NCBI RefSeq assembly: GCF_026191355.1
Contig: NZ_JAPHOQ010000015.1
Location: 1 to 64,000, forward strand
Reading direction: 5' to 3'
Source: Legionella sheltonii
GTDB taxonomy: Bacteria > Pseudomonadota > Gammaproteobacteria > Legionellales > Legionellaceae
Length of the DNA stretch: 64,000 nucleotides
This document shows positions 25,970 to 36,101 of the stretch, one piece after another (the first letter of the stretch is position 1; the number at the start of each line of letters is the position of its first letter). A program made the position numbers and the translations under genes. The notes below the pieces were generated by a model. That model was not told the DNA's origin, did not search any database, and was given only the letters and a program-made list of their open reading frames with translations.

Positions 25970-26935
25970 ATGAAGTATAAAGTTGTTATTTTTGGCAAAA
26001 GTGGTAAAACTAAACTAGCTCATAAAGTTGCTCAAACAAAAATTGATTTTGCAGAAGAGACTTCTCCTACCTTAAGTGCTGAATTTTTCTCTCGGCAAAT
26101 GGATTCTAATAATGTTGTAGACTTATGGGATATATCTGGAGAAGCGCGATTTAAACAATTTAATCCCTATTATTATAAAGGGGCTGATGTAGGTTTATTT
26201 TGTGTTGATCTAACAGAAGAAATTCACGAGCAAGAACTTATTAAAAGTATCCAAGAATTTCGAAAATTTGCTCCCCTTGCTCCAATTATTTGTGTTGGCA
26301 CAAAATCAGACTCTCCTAAAGCAAATCATGACGCATTAAAAAAAATTAAATCAAAAGAATTATTTGCCAATTTCATTACTACTTCAGCAAAAGATGGAGA
26401 GAATATCGAGGAGCTTTTTAATCTGATCCGCTCTCATTGTGAAGCAAAACTCCTACTCTCGTGGGATGAGGCTGTTATAAAACTAAAAGAGGATATAAAA
26501 AATCTGCCAAAAAGAAAAAAAGGCTTGATGGATATTGAACTGAATGAACTGTCAAAAATTGTATTGGACTCAAAAAGTACCCCAAAGAATAAAGCTAAGG
26601 CCATTGAAAGTTTTATAAAGAATAGTGAAATCATTTTAGAGGGTGAGAATCCTAATATCCTTAAAGCAGCACTTTCAGTCGCTGCAGCAGCCATTGTATT
26701 GATTGCAACCGCACTAATTGGCTTTACAATTGGTGTTGCGTGTAGTTGGTGGACTGGTCCAGGAGCTTTTTTTGCCGGAATATTAAGTGGTTATACTGCT
26801 GCGGTAACTGTAGCTTCTTCAAGTCTAGCGTCAGGGGTTATTGCAGGAGGTCTTACTGCATATGGTTTATTTAAGACTTCTAAAGAAAAGGCGGCACTTG
26901 ATAATTGTAAGCGCGCCAGCAACTACATAATTTAA
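25970..26935 (+). CDS. Rab-like small GTPase with C-terminal hydrophobic region, 3' end replaced by IS66
   Basis: A Ras/Rab-type GTPase domain (residues 1-155) followed by a basic helical linker and hydrophobic segments (about 225-300), likely membrane anchors. G motifs: a shortened P-loop IFGKSGKTKLA (two residues short of GxxxxGKT), G3 WDISGEARF (Glu where Rab has Gln), G4 GTKSD and G5 TSAKDG. GGAGG precedes the ATG. The real C-terminus (DNFTAEVSSWNTAVIL) lies beyond the IS66 element; here it reads DNCKRASNYII. A CTTAAT at 25919, 46 bases upstream, resembles a PmrA box. A host-membrane effector role is inference. Confidence 0.78.
   Translation: MKYKVVIFGKSGKTKLAHKVAQTKIDFAEETSPTLSAEFFSRQMDSNNVVDLWDISGEARFKQFNPYYYKGADVGLFCVDLTEEIHEQELIKSIQEFRKFAPLAPIICVGTKSDSPKANHDALKKIKSKELFANFITTSAKDGENIEELFNLIRSHCEAKLLLSWDEAVIKLKEDIKNLPKRKKGLMDIELNELSKIVLDSKSTPKNKAKAIESFIKNSEIILEGENPNILKAALSVAAAAIVLIATALIGFTIGVACSWWTGPGAFFAGILSGYTAAVTVASSSLASGVIAGGLTAYGLFKTSKEKAALDNCKRASNYII
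26852..26906 (+). repeat. Left copy of 55-bp duplication flanking IS66
   Basis: This is the 3' part of the GTPase gene, directly before the IS66 terminus. An identical 55 bases follow the other IS66 end at 29343-29397. IS66 elements normally duplicate 8 bp. Confidence 0.9.
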
Positions 26936-26989
26936 TAATTATCTCCGTTTCGTCATACTCTGCAACATCAATTTAGAGAGGAGAGTACG

Positions 26990-27316
26990 ATGAATATATC
27001 CCCACAAATTATATCCCCCCAAGAAACAGATGGCACGAAAGAACAGAGATGGATGGAGCATGTAACGCATCAAAAAGAAAGTGGTTTGTCGCGAGTAACG
27101 TACTGTCGAAAGCATCAATTAAACTACCATCAATTTGGCTATTGGGAGCGAAAGTATCGGGAAGAAATAGCTTCATCCAAATTAGTACCGATTCAATTAA
27201 ATAAGCTGACACAAAGAGCTCCAGAGACAGTATGCACCTTGGTATTGAACAATGGGCATGAGCTAAAAATTCACGACCAGACTTTATTGCCAATGTTGTT
27301 GTCCTTGTGGGGTTAG
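26990..27316 (+). CDS. tnpA: IS66 accessory protein TnpA
   Basis: A 108-residue accessory protein of IS66 with the pattern WMEHVTHQKESGLSRVTYCRKHQLNYHQFGYWERKY, an HTH-like region that probably binds the element's ends. GAGAGGAG is placed before the ATG. TnpB starts 2 bases after its stop. Confidence 0.9.
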   Translation: MNISPQIISPQETDGTKEQRWMEHVTHQKESGLSRVTYCRKHQLNYHQFGYWERKYREEIASSKLVPIQLNKLTQRAPETVCTLVLNNGHELKIHDQTLLPMLLSLWG

Positions 27317-27318
27317 CC

Positions 27319-27669
27319 ATGTTTTTATCATTTAATGCAAGCATATGGCTCTATCCAAAGCCTATTGATTTTAGGCGACAAATTGATGGACTGGTGATGT
27401 TGATTTCCGACCATCTTCAGTTGAACCCCACATCAGGGCAAATTTTTCTTTTCAGAAACCGCCAAGCCAATAAAATAAAAATGCTGTGGTGGGAGCGAAA
27501 TGGGTTTTGGCTCTGTTATAAGCGATTGGAGCAAGGAAAACTAAAATTTCCCAAACACGATGACGCGGTCATGAGCCTTACCAATGACCAATTAAGCTGG
27601 CTGCTCTCAGGATTGGATTTTGCAAAACACACATTGTTGCCGGAAGTATTGGCTACGAATTTCTATTAG
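27319..27669 (+). CDS. tnpB: IS66 Orf2-like protein TnpB
   Basis: The product has 116 residues with the IS66 Orf2 signature: IWLYPKPIDFRRQIDGLVMLISDHLQLNPTSGQIF-type start and KMLWWERNGFWLCYKRLEQGKL. Required with TnpA for IS66 transposition in known members. The start at 27319 follows the tnpA stop; the upstream in-frame start at 27307 is less likely. Confidence 0.93.
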   Translation: MFLSFNASIWLYPKPIDFRRQIDGLVMLISDHLQLNPTSGQIFLFRNRQANKIKMLWWERNGFWLCYKRLEQGKLKFPKHDDAVMSLTNDQLSWLLSGLDFAKHTLLPEVLATNFY

Positions 27670-27754
27670 AAATAATTTACAAAAAACGATTAATTTGTTT
27701 TTAAAATCAACGTAATGTGATATAATTGACTCAGCAAACAGGTGCCATTTCAAC

Positions 27755-29311
27755 ATGATGTACGAAGAAAAAATAGAGCAATTAAGTAACGAAATACTCG
27801 CATTAAAAGCAGAGCTTGCTCTATCTCAAGCACGCAATGAACACTACGCGGAAGCCTATGATTCTTTAAAAGCACAAATCATGGAGCTACGCCGTCACCG
27901 TTTTGGCAAGCGCTCTGAGCGTTATATTGACCCTGAAAATCCTCAGCTGTCTTTGTTTGAAAATAATCAGAGCATTTTTTCTCAGGCTGAAGCAAGCGGT
28001 GAGCAGACCGAAGAAATGACACCAGTGGCTGCCCATACAAGAAAGAAGAATAAAAAAGCGCAGAAAGAACTACCCCGTCGCATTGAAATTATTCCGGTAT
28101 CTGATGAAGACAAGCAATGTGCCTGTGGTGCATGCAAAACAGTGATTCGTTATGAAACCAAAGAGCTACTGCATTACCAACCTTGCGTCATCGAAATTGT
28201 GGAGCAACGACGTGAAGTAGTTGCTTGCACTAAAGGATGCGAGAATCAAATCGTAACCGCAGCAGCGCCCAAACAAATTCTCCCCAAAATTAAAGCAACA
28301 GAAGAGTTTTTATCATTCCTGGTGGTCAGCAAGCTGGATGACAGGCAACCACTGTACCATCTGGAGCGACAACTCAGCGAACGACATGGTATTGATTGCT
28401 CACGCCAAACCATGGCGCGCTGGCTCATTGAGTTAATGACACCACTGCGTCCCATTTATAATCTGTTGAAAGACAGTGTGATTGAGTATGATGTGGCCAG
28501 TTGTGATGCAACGACCTTGCAGGTCTTGCATGAGCCTGGAAGAAAAGCAGAAACCAAATCCTATGTGTATTGCATTCGGGGTGGACCACCGGATAAATCC
28601 GTTATTCTTTATGACTACAACGATGTGGAGCACAAACAATTTATTTACGATTGGTTTGTCGGATTCAATGGCTATTTACATGTCGATGGTGACAATTTTT
28701 TTGAACTTGTGGGTAGCAGCAATGCGCACATTGTCAATTGCAACGCGCATGCGCGCAGAAAATTTGAACCTATTGCCCAATCTAATAAAGGCAAAGGCAT
28801 TGCCAAAGAAGCCATGCGCTTTTTTAAAGAGCTTTATAAAATAGAGCGTGAGGCTAAAAATAATCAACTGAATCCAGACCAACGTCACCAGTTGCGTCAG
28901 GAAAAATCCAAACCACTCATGGAAGCCTTTAATACATGGGTTGATAAGGTCTATCCTACAACTTTGCCCCAATCACCGCTTGGGAAAGCACTCAATTACT
29001 GTGTTAAATATAGAGATGGACTGATGCGCTTTTTAGATGATGGGCGTCTGGAAATCGATAACAATCTTACTGAACAAGAAATCAAACCCTTGGTCATTGC
29101 TCGAAAGAACTTCTTGTTTTGCGCCTCTGTTGAAGGTGCTGAGGCCTTGTGTTTACACTTCAGTATCATCAGAACGGCTAAATTACACAATCTCGACCCT
29201 TATCATTACTATGTCATGTTGTTAAAGAACGCTCCTCTTTGCAACAGTGTTGATGATTATGAAAAACTGTTGCCTTGGAATATTGGCTTAGATTATACCC
29301 CTAAGTTGTAA
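27755..29311 (+). CDS. tnpC: IS66 transposase TnpC
   Basis: A full-length 518-residue DDE transposase. In order: an N-terminal coiled coil (IEQLSNEILALKAELALSQ), the MELRRHRFGKRSERY motif, a Cys-rich zinc-binding segment (CACGACKTV...CTKGC), the catalytic core with YDVASCDATTLQVL and HVDGDNFFEL, and ending with the C-terminal DDE_Tnp_IS66_C region (SIIRTAKLHNLDPYHYYVMLL). No disruption is seen, so the element may be active. Confidence 0.95.
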   Translation: MMYEEKIEQLSNEILALKAELALSQARNEHYAEAYDSLKAQIMELRRHRFGKRSERYIDPENPQLSLFENNQSIFSQAEASGEQTEEMTPVAAHTRKKNKKAQKELPRRIEIIPVSDEDKQCACGACKTVIRYETKELLHYQPCVIEIVEQRREVVACTKGCENQIVTAAAPKQILPKIKATEEFLSFLVVSKLDDRQPLYHLERQLSERHGIDCSRQTMARWLIELMTPLRPIYNLLKDSVIEYDVASCDATTLQVLHEPGRKAETKSYVYCIRGGPPDKSVILYDYNDVEHKQFIYDWFVGFNGYLHVDGDNFFELVGSSNAHIVNCNAHARRKFEPIAQSNKGKGIAKEAMRFFKELYKIEREAKNNQLNPDQRHQLRQEKSKPLMEAFNTWVDKVYPTTLPQSPLGKALNYCVKYRDGLMRFLDDGRLEIDNNLTEQEIKPLVIARKNFLFCASVEGAEALCLHFSIIRTAKLHNLDPYHYYVMLLKNAPLCNSVDDYEKLLPWNIGLDYTPKL

Positions 29312-29342
29312 ATTGTAAGCCTGTGGTTCTTGGAGCGCTTAC

Positions 29343-29397
29343 CTTACTGCATATGGTTTATTTAAGACTTCTAAAGAAAAGGCGGCACTTGATAATT
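29343..29397 (+). repeat. Right copy of 55-bp duplication flanking IS66
   Basis: Identical to 26852-26906. After this repeat the sequence continues with the true 3' end of the GTPase gene, so this copy marks the junction with the original downstream sequence. Confidence 0.9.
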
Positions 29398-29441
29398 TTA
29401 CTGCTGAAGTATCCTCTTGGAATACAGCTGTTATTTTATAG
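29343..29441 (+). pseudogene. Detached 3' end of the Rab-like GTPase gene
   Basis: The frame continues from the duplicated part into DNFTAEVSSWNTAVIL and a TAG stop. These are the natural last codons of the GTPase gene, now separated from it by IS66. The original protein would have been about 5 residues longer than the present one. Confidence 0.8.
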
Positions 29442-29543
29442 TCAGAAACGTTAACTTTGGCAGTATTCTGTTGGTAAAGACTCACTAATAATCTATTACT
29501 TATCATGTCGCGGGATTATTTCTTGTAGTCATTACTGCGAGTG

Positions 29544-30698
29544 CTAGGTATACATAGTACTATTCACACGATTATATGGAAGTGGTGGAAATTCAAAATT
29601 TTTCTTGGTAATGAGATTGATGCAACATTCAACAACAGATTTATCGTAGCGTATTCCAGAACCTTCGCATAATTCATTTAGGGTCGCTTCTACTGAGTTT
29701 TTAGGGCGGTATGGGCGATGAGAACTCATGGCTTCGAACACATCTGCAACCGACACAATTTTTGTTTCAAAACGAATTTCATCAGCCTTTAATGCATCCG
29801 GATATCCAGAGCCATCTAAACGTTCATGATGGTGCAAAATAATATCAGTAATTGTTTCTCCAAATGCGACTCTATCTACAATCTGATAACCTACTTCGGG
29901 ATGTATTTTGATGAAACGATATTCTAATTCGGTAAGTTTTGCAGGTGAAACTAGAATTTCCATGGGGACTCGAGTTTTACCTATATCATGGATTAAGGCG
30001 CCCAAATAGATTTCATGTATTTTTTTAGAGCTTAAGCCTAAACCCTTGGCTATTTCTTCAGAAAGCTTAGCTACTCGAAATTGATGACCTGCTGTATATG
30101 GATCGCGCTGCTCTGCAATTAATGCTAATGATTCAATTGCTTTCTCTAACATATCCTGGAGAGTGTGTTTTGCTTGCCATAGAGAATTAGTCTTATTTTT
30201 CACTAAAACAGACAAATGTTCTCTATGCATTATCAATTCCTCATTTTTCCTTTCAAGCATATGTTTTTGGAACAAATTCTCGAAAATAATAGAAGTAGAA
30301 ATTGTAAAGCTATTAACGATGGGGTCAAATGAGTTAAAATGATTAAAATCACTAATTTTTACAACAATTAGTCCGTAAAAAAATTCTCTCGCAAATAAAG
30401 GATAAACTTGAATTTTTCTTTCTTCAAACGACTCACTAAGTTGATAAAAATCAGATATGCTAAACATCCCGTTTTTTAGATCGATTGTTCCAATAAATCT
30501 TGAGTGTAATTCTTTATCGCTTCGATCAATATTTTTGATAAGACACACTTCACACTCTTGTACACCGGGTATACTGCCAATAGTCTTCTCAAGGTAGGGT
30601 GTAAACTGTTCTGTACGTGTAAAAATAAAAAGTACACTATGGGCAGCATACAGTCTAAAGAGAATTTTTTCATTGTCTGAAAATTTATGATTGTTCAT
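29544..30698 (-). CDS. HD-GYP domain protein, putative c-di-GMP phosphodiesterase
   Basis: A 384-residue cytosolic protein with an N-terminal GAF-like sensory region (about 1-150), a coiled helix (LERKNEELIMHREHL) and a C-terminal HD-GYP domain: DPYTAGHQFRVAKLS, LIHDIGKTRVP, HPEVGYQIV, HHHERLDGSGYP and SVADVFEAMSSHRPYRP. The metal ligands and the GYP loop are present, so activity on c-di-GMP is likely. It overlaps the upstream MEDS gene by 4 bases, so the pair is one transcription unit. Confidence 0.93.
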   Translation of the reverse strand: MNNHKFSDNEKILFRLYAAHSVLFIFTRTEQFTPYLEKTIGSIPGVQECEVCLIKNIDRSDKELHSRFIGTIDLKNGMFSISDFYQLSESFEERKIQVYPLFAREFFYGLIVVKISDFNHFNSFDPIVNSFTISTSIIFENLFQKHMLERKNEELIMHREHLSVLVKNKTNSLWQAKHTLQDMLEKAIESLALIAEQRDPYTAGHQFRVAKLSEEIAKGLGLSSKKIHEIYLGALIHDIGKTRVPMEILVSPAKLTELEYRFIKIHPEVGYQIVDRVAFGETITDIILHHHERLDGSGYPDALKADEIRFETKIVSVADVFEAMSSHRPYRPKNSVEATLNELCEGSGIRYDKSVVECCINLITKKNFEFPPLPYNRVNSTMYT

Positions 30699-31330
30699 TT
30701 TTCCATATTACTTTTGTAATTATGTAAAAATTCATCCGGTTTTATATAAGCAGGGTTTTTGACAATTTGACCATGTACAAACATAAAAGGATGAACCTGC
30801 AAGACATCATAAATTAAGCCACCATCAAATTTACTGACATCATACTGACAAACTACTTTAACTGGATGTGTATCAATAACAGTATTTATTAAGGCTTCAT
30901 AGACTATCAATTGATCTGAACCAGGAATATTTCTGCAAGCCCAGGACATTTCACCTGAAATACGAGAACCAGAAAAACCCGCTGCGATAGCATGCTCATA
31001 GTGAAGCTTAAGACAAGATAGCATTTGTTCAGGTATAAATTTCCCATCTGGGCAATAAGTTGAAACCGCAGGAGTAATTTCAACTTGCTTGCTTTTCGGT
31101 AACTCCACATCGAGCTCCGCTAACCAAACCCTTACTTCTTCTGGTGTCATTGTATCAACGAAATAACCTATTTGTTCATTATTGATCATTCCCGACTCTA
31201 TATACTTGGATATAACTCTACGTCTTTCAGCTTCATCTCGATAAATAAGACAGGCATGAGCACCGTCTTTAAAGTGTTTGTATCCAAATCCTAATGAAAT
31301 ATCTTCATTATTATAATGACCTGTAGACAT
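30695..31330 (-). CDS. MEDS domain protein
   Basis: A 211-residue protein fitting the MEDS (DcmR-type sensory) domain: DGAHACLIYRDEAERRRVISKYIESG, GYFVDTMTPEEVRVWL, GFSGSRISGEMSWACRN and VVCQYDVSKFDGGLIYDVLQVHPFMFVHGQIVKNPAY. Such domains are thought to sense small hydrocarbon-derived ligands and are often fused to kinases. Here it is encoded separately but translationally coupled to an HD-GYP protein, so a sensory partner of c-di-GMP turnover is a fair inference. Confidence 0.85.
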   Translation of the reverse strand: MSTGHYNNEDISLGFGYKHFKDGAHACLIYRDEAERRRVISKYIESGMINNEQIGYFVDTMTPEEVRVWLAELDVELPKSKQVEITPAVSTYCPDGKFIPEQMLSCLKLHYEHAIAAGFSGSRISGEMSWACRNIPGSDQLIVYEALINTVIDTHPVKVVCQYDVSKFDGGLIYDVLQVHPFMFVHGQIVKNPAYIKPDEFLHNYKSNMEK

Positions 31331-31398
31331 ATTAATTTCCTTATTAGATCTCTGTTAAAGTATAGCTAATAAAGTGAGTTATATGGGATGAAAGAAGG

Positions 31399-32160
31399 TC
31401 ATAGATAGTTTTTTTTAAAAAAAGCTGCTAATCGTTGCCAATTTGTTTGTATATAATCGCCAACATAACCCCATGATTCAACCCAAATAATGCGTTTAAA
31501 GGCACACGTTTGCTTTATTTTATTCATGAACGATTCTTTGCTTTCATTGGTAGCAAAAATTACCATATTCGAACTGTTACGTATTGGAATAACCAGGGTA
31601 TGTTTAAATTGGATTCTAACTAATTGAAAAATAGGATCTTGCTCTTTTATATTGGCCAAGTTTATTGCCAATAAACCATCTTCGGTCATTATTTTTTTGC
31701 ATGAGGCAAAAAAATGAGCATGAGCGCATTCAGGTGGAAAATGGTTGGCGTTATATAGATCAATGATGAGGTGATTGTATTTTTTTTTGCATTTTTGTAT
31801 GTAATCCTTAGCATTGTCATGGACGACAGTTAACTTTTTTAAGTGGTCTATCATAAAAAAGCGTTTTGCTATGTTAATCACTTCTTCACTGTTATCTACA
31901 GCTACTAAGGTAACATCTTTCAACATCCACGCAACCCCAGCACCGCCTAATCCCAACATACAGGTAACTCCGGGATATTTTCGAGCCATTAATGTAAGTG
32001 CAGGAAGATAATACAAAACTGGCTCCTGCGGTTGATAACGATTAATTACTGTTTGGAGTGCTGTACTTCCTAATGTAAGCCAACGATAGCATAAATTTTG
32101 ATATACTTTATAACCTGAAGGGGATGTATGAATGCATCTACCGAACTTCGTTTTCCACAT
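31399..32160 (-). CDS. Spermidine synthase-like methyltransferase-fold protein
   Basis: A 253-residue protein with a polyamine-synthase fold: MLGLGGAGVAWML (glycine-rich SAM/dcSAM loop), TLVAVDNSEEVINIAKRFF (acidic ribose ligand), HDNAKDYIQKCKKKYNHLIIDLYNAN and FFASCKKIMTEDGLLAINLA. It lacks the N-terminal beta-barrel of true SpeE and the usual gatekeeping DSTDP motif (IDLYNAN instead), so the substrate is uncertain. It starts directly after the astB stop, making it the last gene of the arginine operon. Confidence 0.75.
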   Translation of the reverse strand: MWKTKFGRCIHTSPSGYKVYQNLCYRWLTLGSTALQTVINRYQPQEPVLYYLPALTLMARKYPGVTCMLGLGGAGVAWMLKDVTLVAVDNSEEVINIAKRFFMIDHLKKLTVVHDNAKDYIQKCKKKYNHLIIDLYNANHFPPECAHAHFFASCKKIMTEDGLLAINLANIKEQDPIFQLVRIQFKHTLVIPIRNSSNMVIFATNESKESFMNKIKQTCAFKRIIWVESWGYVGDYIQTNWQRLAAFFKKNYL

Positions 32161-33519
32161 TTAGCGTGTATTCTCTACTTGAAAAGGGTAAACAGAACCA
32201 AGTTTTAGAATTTGAGTTAATTCATCCAAGGCGCAAAAACATTCCTCAATAAGCAGAGGATCAGCTAAGTCTTTAGGAACTAACTCAGTACGATAATGCT
32301 TTAAAACCCACATTTCTAAAGTTGTTAATACTTTATCGTCGATTAATACACCTTGATGCATGGCTCCAAGTTCCTCTTCATTCAAGGGAACACGTAATCT
32401 TAAGCAAGCAGGACCACCTCCATTTTGCATACTTTGTTTCAAATCAAGAAAATGTACCGAATTAATGGGGTTCGATTCATCAGCAAGTATTCTCTCAATG
32501 CATGCGTTAGAACGAGGATTAGTTTGACATTCAGAGGGAGCAATAAGCATCATGGAGTTTGATTTTTTTAAACTAATAATTTGTGAGTTAAAAAGGTAGG
32601 TTGCAACTGCATCGACAACACTAAGTTCCTTTTGTGGAATTTCAATGATAATTAATGGAAAGTTAGCTTTTTCCCTTAATTCGTTCAGTATGGAATTTTG
32701 CTGATAAAACGCATGTTCATGGACTAGAAAAACTGATTCATTGACTACAGAAATAACGTCATTATGAAAAACACCTTGATCGATAGCAAGTGGATTTTGG
32801 CATGCGAACACAACTTGGTTTTCCGATAGCTGATGTTGACGTACAATCGCCTCAGATGCTTCTCGAGTTTGACGAGCTGGATATTTTATTGGACCAATAT
32901 TTGATTGATTTTTCCCTAAAGTTTTTTTTCCATAAACAAAAAGATGAATTCCTGGTTGGTTGTAGTTTTGACAGAGACGACTGTGATTTGCTGCACCTTC
33001 GTCTCCAGTTATCGTTGACCGTGGAAGAATCGCATGATGATGAAAATAATTTGGGTTAAAAAAAATAAGCTCCAGTAATCTTTTTGAAAAATCTGCCTCA
33101 TGATGGCGATGTAAATTGCTTATGAGATTTGCGGCGGTAAAATGAACTTTATGGTCACATGTATCTGTGCTTGGAGAAACGGTAGCTGCATTGGCTGCCC
33201 ACATACTGGAAGCTGAGTAACATGCACTAAGAAGTTCTGGTGCCTTTTTATAAGCTTTATTAATTTGCTCTTTTGGCGTGCCGGAAAAACCTAATTGATG
33301 GAGTAGCTCTAGATTCGGACGCTGATGGGGTGGAAATAATCCTTGCTTTAGGCCCATTTTGTACAGTAAGCGCATCTTCTCTAAACCCTGCAGTGCGGCC
33401 GCTTGTGGATTGGAAATTGCCGCTGCATTATAAAAAGATGCAAGATTACCCGGTGCAATACCAGCATAATTGTGGGTAGGGCCAACAAGGCCATCCATGT
33501 TTAACTCATAAACATTCAT
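32161..33519 (-). CDS. astB: N-succinylarginine dihydrolase
   Basis: The second step of the AST pathway: N2-succinylarginine is hydrolysed to succinylornithine, CO2 and ammonia. The protein begins [20 protein letters not shown], the AstB start. It has [48 protein letters not shown] and [16 protein letters not shown] with the catalytic Cys. The start at 33519 was chosen over 33531 by this match. It lies downstream of astD. Confidence 0.95.
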   Translation of the reverse strand: MNVYELNMDGLVGPTHNYAGIAPGNLASFYNAAAISNPQAAALQGLEKMRLLYKMGLKQGLFPPHQRPNLELLHQLGFSGTPKEQINKAYKKAPELLSACYSASSMWAANAATVSPSTDTCDHKVHFTAANLISNLHRHHEADFSKRLLELIFFNPNYFHHHAILPRSTITGDEGAANHSRLCQNYNQPGIHLFVYGKKTLGKNQSNIGPIKYPARQTREASEAIVRQHQLSENQVVFACQNPLAIDQGVFHNDVISVVNESVFLVHEHAFYQQNSILNELREKANFPLIIIEIPQKELSVVDAVATYLFNSQIISLKKSNSMMLIAPSECQTNPRSNACIERILADESNPINSVHFLDLKQSMQNGGGPACLRLRVPLNEEELGAMHQGVLIDDKVLTTLEMWVLKHYRTELVPKDLADPLLIEECFCALDELTQILKLGSVYPFQVENTR

Positions 33520-33568
33520 TTTATATTCCATTTTAAATTGTAGCCCGGACTAGCGTATCGCAATTCGG

Positions 33569-35065
33569 CTACAATACACCCAACTCGCTAATACCTGGCA
33601 CTATCTGTTCAGGCATCGTCAAAAAAGATTGTTCCATACTGGCTACTGGATAAGCGCAATAATCTGCAGCAAAGTAAGCACTTGGTCTGTGATTTCCACT
33701 TAATCCGACCCCACCAAAAGGAAGACTACTGGCTGCGCCTGTGGTGGGTCTATTCCAATTAATTAAACCAGCTCGGACATGTTGATAAAATTGCTGATAA
33801 TTCTGCTCATTATTACTGAATAAACCTGCGACCAAACCATAACGAGTTTGATTCGCGAGAGAAATTGCGTGTTCAAAGTTTGTGTACCGATATATTTGCA
33901 CTAAAGGCGCAAAAATTTCCTCATCGGGCGGATTTTCAAAATGTGTCATATCGATGATGCCTGGTGATAGTAAACCTGTATACTCAGCAAGTAATGTCAT
34001 GGACAATAAAGAAATACCACCTGATTCAGTCAGTTTCTTTTGGCTATGAATGTGTTTAAGAGCTTGCACATAGCTAATAACTGGCCCCATAAATGGCTCT
34101 GGTTTTTGATCAAATGGTCCTACCTTGACTGATGAACACATCTTTATAAAACGTTGCAAAAACTCATCACCTTGAGCGGAATCAGGGATAATGACACGAC
34201 GCGCACAAGTGCAACGTTGACCAGCAGTAATTATGGTAGAGAGTAATGTATGGTAAACAGCCGCATGAAGATCAGTAACTTCATCAATGACTAAAGGATT
34301 ATTTCCACCCATTTCAAGAGCTAAAATTACTTCAGGCTTATCCGCGAATTGTTGGTGAATACGTAACCCAGTGGCATAGCTACCCGTGAAATACACACCT
34401 TGAATGTCTTGTGCAAGTAAAACTTTTGCACAGGTAGCATCACCCTGTAAACAATTGATTACTCCTGGAGGCAGTTCGCTCTCATGCCAACATTGCATGA
34501 CAAACTCGGCCACTGCAGGCGTATGTTCACTTGGTTTATAAAGAATCGTATTTCCTGCTAGCAGAGCAGGGACTATATGTCCATTGCTCAAATGAGCTGG
34601 GAAATTAAATGCGCCAAGAACAACTACAATGCCGTGGGGTTTAAACCGAAGGCAGGCATTTGCTTCTGTTGTTTTGCTTATTTTTGTTCCTGTTCTTTCC
34701 TGATAGGCTTGGATGGATAAATTAATCTTTCCTATAACTGCATTGACTTCGGTCTGTGCTTCCCATAAAGGTTTTCCAGTTTCTAATGCAATGAGCTGCG
34801 CTAATTGATCACGATTTTTTTCAATTTGTTTCGCAAATTTCTGGATGTAATTGGCACGCGTTTCGAAATCGAGTGTAGACCAGGGGAAAAGGGCTTGATG
34901 AGCAGCATGATAGGCAGCGGAAATTTCTTGTTCAGTTGCATGTGTCCCTTGCCAAAATAATGTACCATAAGCAGGATTTAGTGATTCCAGCGTAGTTCCC
35001 TGTCCTTGAAGCCACTGACCACTAATATAGTGTCCTTTACCATTCAATATTGATGATTTAATCAT
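33569..35065 (-). CDS. astD: N-succinylglutamate 5-semialdehyde dehydrogenase
   Basis: An NAD-dependent aldehyde dehydrogenase of the AST pathway. The protein has 498 residues with [34 protein letters not shown] (nucleotide loop), [24 protein letters not shown] (catalytic Glu), [12 protein letters not shown] (catalytic Cys) and [33 protein letters not shown], which is characteristic of AstD. It overlaps astA by 8 bases. Confidence 0.95.
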   Translation of the reverse strand: MIKSSILNGKGHYISGQWLQGQGTTLESLNPAYGTLFWQGTHATEQEISAAYHAAHQALFPWSTLDFETRANYIQKFAKQIEKNRDQLAQLIALETGKPLWEAQTEVNAVIGKINLSIQAYQERTGTKISKTTEANACLRFKPHGIVVVLGAFNFPAHLSNGHIVPALLAGNTILYKPSEHTPAVAEFVMQCWHESELPPGVINCLQGDATCAKVLLAQDIQGVYFTGSYATGLRIHQQFADKPEVILALEMGGNNPLVIDEVTDLHAAVYHTLLSTIITAGQRCTCARRVIIPDSAQGDEFLQRFIKMCSSVKVGPFDQKPEPFMGPVISYVQALKHIHSQKKLTESGGISLLSMTLLAEYTGLLSPGIIDMTHFENPPDEEIFAPLVQIYRYTNFEHAISLANQTRYGLVAGLFSNNEQNYQQFYQHVRAGLINWNRPTTGAASSLPFGGVGLSGNHRPSAYFAADYCAYPVASMEQSFLTMPEQIVPGISELGVL

Positions 35066-36101
35066 TTAACACTCCATTATCAAATAATACCGGAGCCACA
35101 CGCAGTTGATTTCCACATTTAACTTGAAGGAGGTTAGCTGTTTTTTTACTAATAATACACGTATTATTTTCTCTGTTGATTAGAGCGCTATTAATCGTTG
35201 CACGAAAATCCAATTGAGTATTTGCTAATAAATAGTTCGTGCTGCTCACTTCATCACTAATGTTTTTAATGGTGACAACTCGACTGAGTTCAATGGTTTT
35301 GATTTTGGATAATGGAACTTCGAGTGTTGGACCCCCATCGAAAATATCAATGTACTTGTTATAGCGAAAACCTTCTTTTAATAAAATGTTCATTGCCGCT
35401 TGTGTCGAGGGGTGGGCTTGACCTATGACTGCTTGAGCTTCTGTTGACAGTAATTTAACGTAGATAGGATTACGAGGCATTAAGTCTGCTATAAACTGTT
35501 TGTCAGTGGCCAGGGTGAGTCTATCTGCTTCAGCAAAAGACATGTGAAAAAAATGGCTTCCTACATTCTCCCAAAAAGGTGATATACCATTTGCATCTGA
35601 AATACCGCGCATTTCAGCGATTACAGTCGAAGCAAAACGTTCTGTATGTTGCGCGATAAACAGAAAACGGGCTTTGGAAAGTAATAAACCATTTTGATTT
35701 TTTCTATATTCTGGTTCTAAAAAAAGGGTACAGATTTCACTTCGTCCCTGATTATCATTTACTAGACTTAAAACCTCATAATCACTGCGTATATTTAATG
35801 AACGACAAATTCGAGTTCGCTTAGATATTTTGTAAGAATAAAAAGGAGCCTCATGTCCAGTACATGATTCTATTCCTGAAACACCTATTATTTTTTTATT
35901 TGTTGGATTTTCTAAAACAAATAAATAATATTCATTATTCGGCTTTACGATAATTTTTTTATAGGAGTCAGTAGACCAGCGAAGTCTTTTTCCTAAGATT
36001 TCTTTATCTTTGGAAAGCGTTGTTATTCCTACGCCACTTTCCTCAGCCAAATGATGAATAGCATCCAAATCTGTATCACGAGCACTACGAAATAGCATCA
36101 T
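35058..36101 (-). CDS. astA: Arginine N-succinyltransferase
   Basis: The first step of AST: succinyl-CoA plus arginine gives N2-succinylarginine. It starts [30 protein letters not shown] and has [57 protein letters not shown] and [19 protein letters not shown], the AstA landmarks, in 347 residues. It overlaps the preceding M20 hydrolase gene by 17 bases and astD by 8. Confidence 0.95.
   Translation of the reverse strand: MMLFRSARDTDLDAIHHLAEESGVGITTLSKDKEILGKRLRWSTDSYKKIIVKPNNEYYLFVLENPTNKKIIGVSGIESCTGHEAPFYSYKISKRTRICRSLNIRSDYEVLSLVNDNQGRSEICTLFLEPEYRKNQNGLLLSKARFLFIAQHTERFASTVIAEMRGISDANGISPFWENVGSHFFHMSFAEADRLTLATDKQFIADLMPRNPIYVKLLSTEAQAVIGQAHPSTQAAMNILLKEGFRYNKYIDIFDGGPTLEVPLSKIKTIELSRVVTIKNISDEVSSTNYLLANTQLDFRATINSALINRENNTCIISKKTANLLQVKCGNQLRVAPVLFDNGVLND

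Larger units (their letters stand above)
26907..29342 (+). mobile_element. IS66-family insertion sequence
   Basis: A 2436-bp element with IS66-type ends: GTAAGCGCGCCAGCAAC at the left and, reversed, GTAAGCGCTCCAAGAACC at the right. It carries the standard tnpA-tnpB-tnpC set, all open. It lies in the 3' end of the Rab-like GTPase gene and is bounded by a 55-bp direct repeat of that gene. Confidence 0.95.

Noticed and set aside
28482..28844. A 120-residue frame inside IS66 tnpC
   Set aside because: It is an alternate frame of the transposase gene with no family match.
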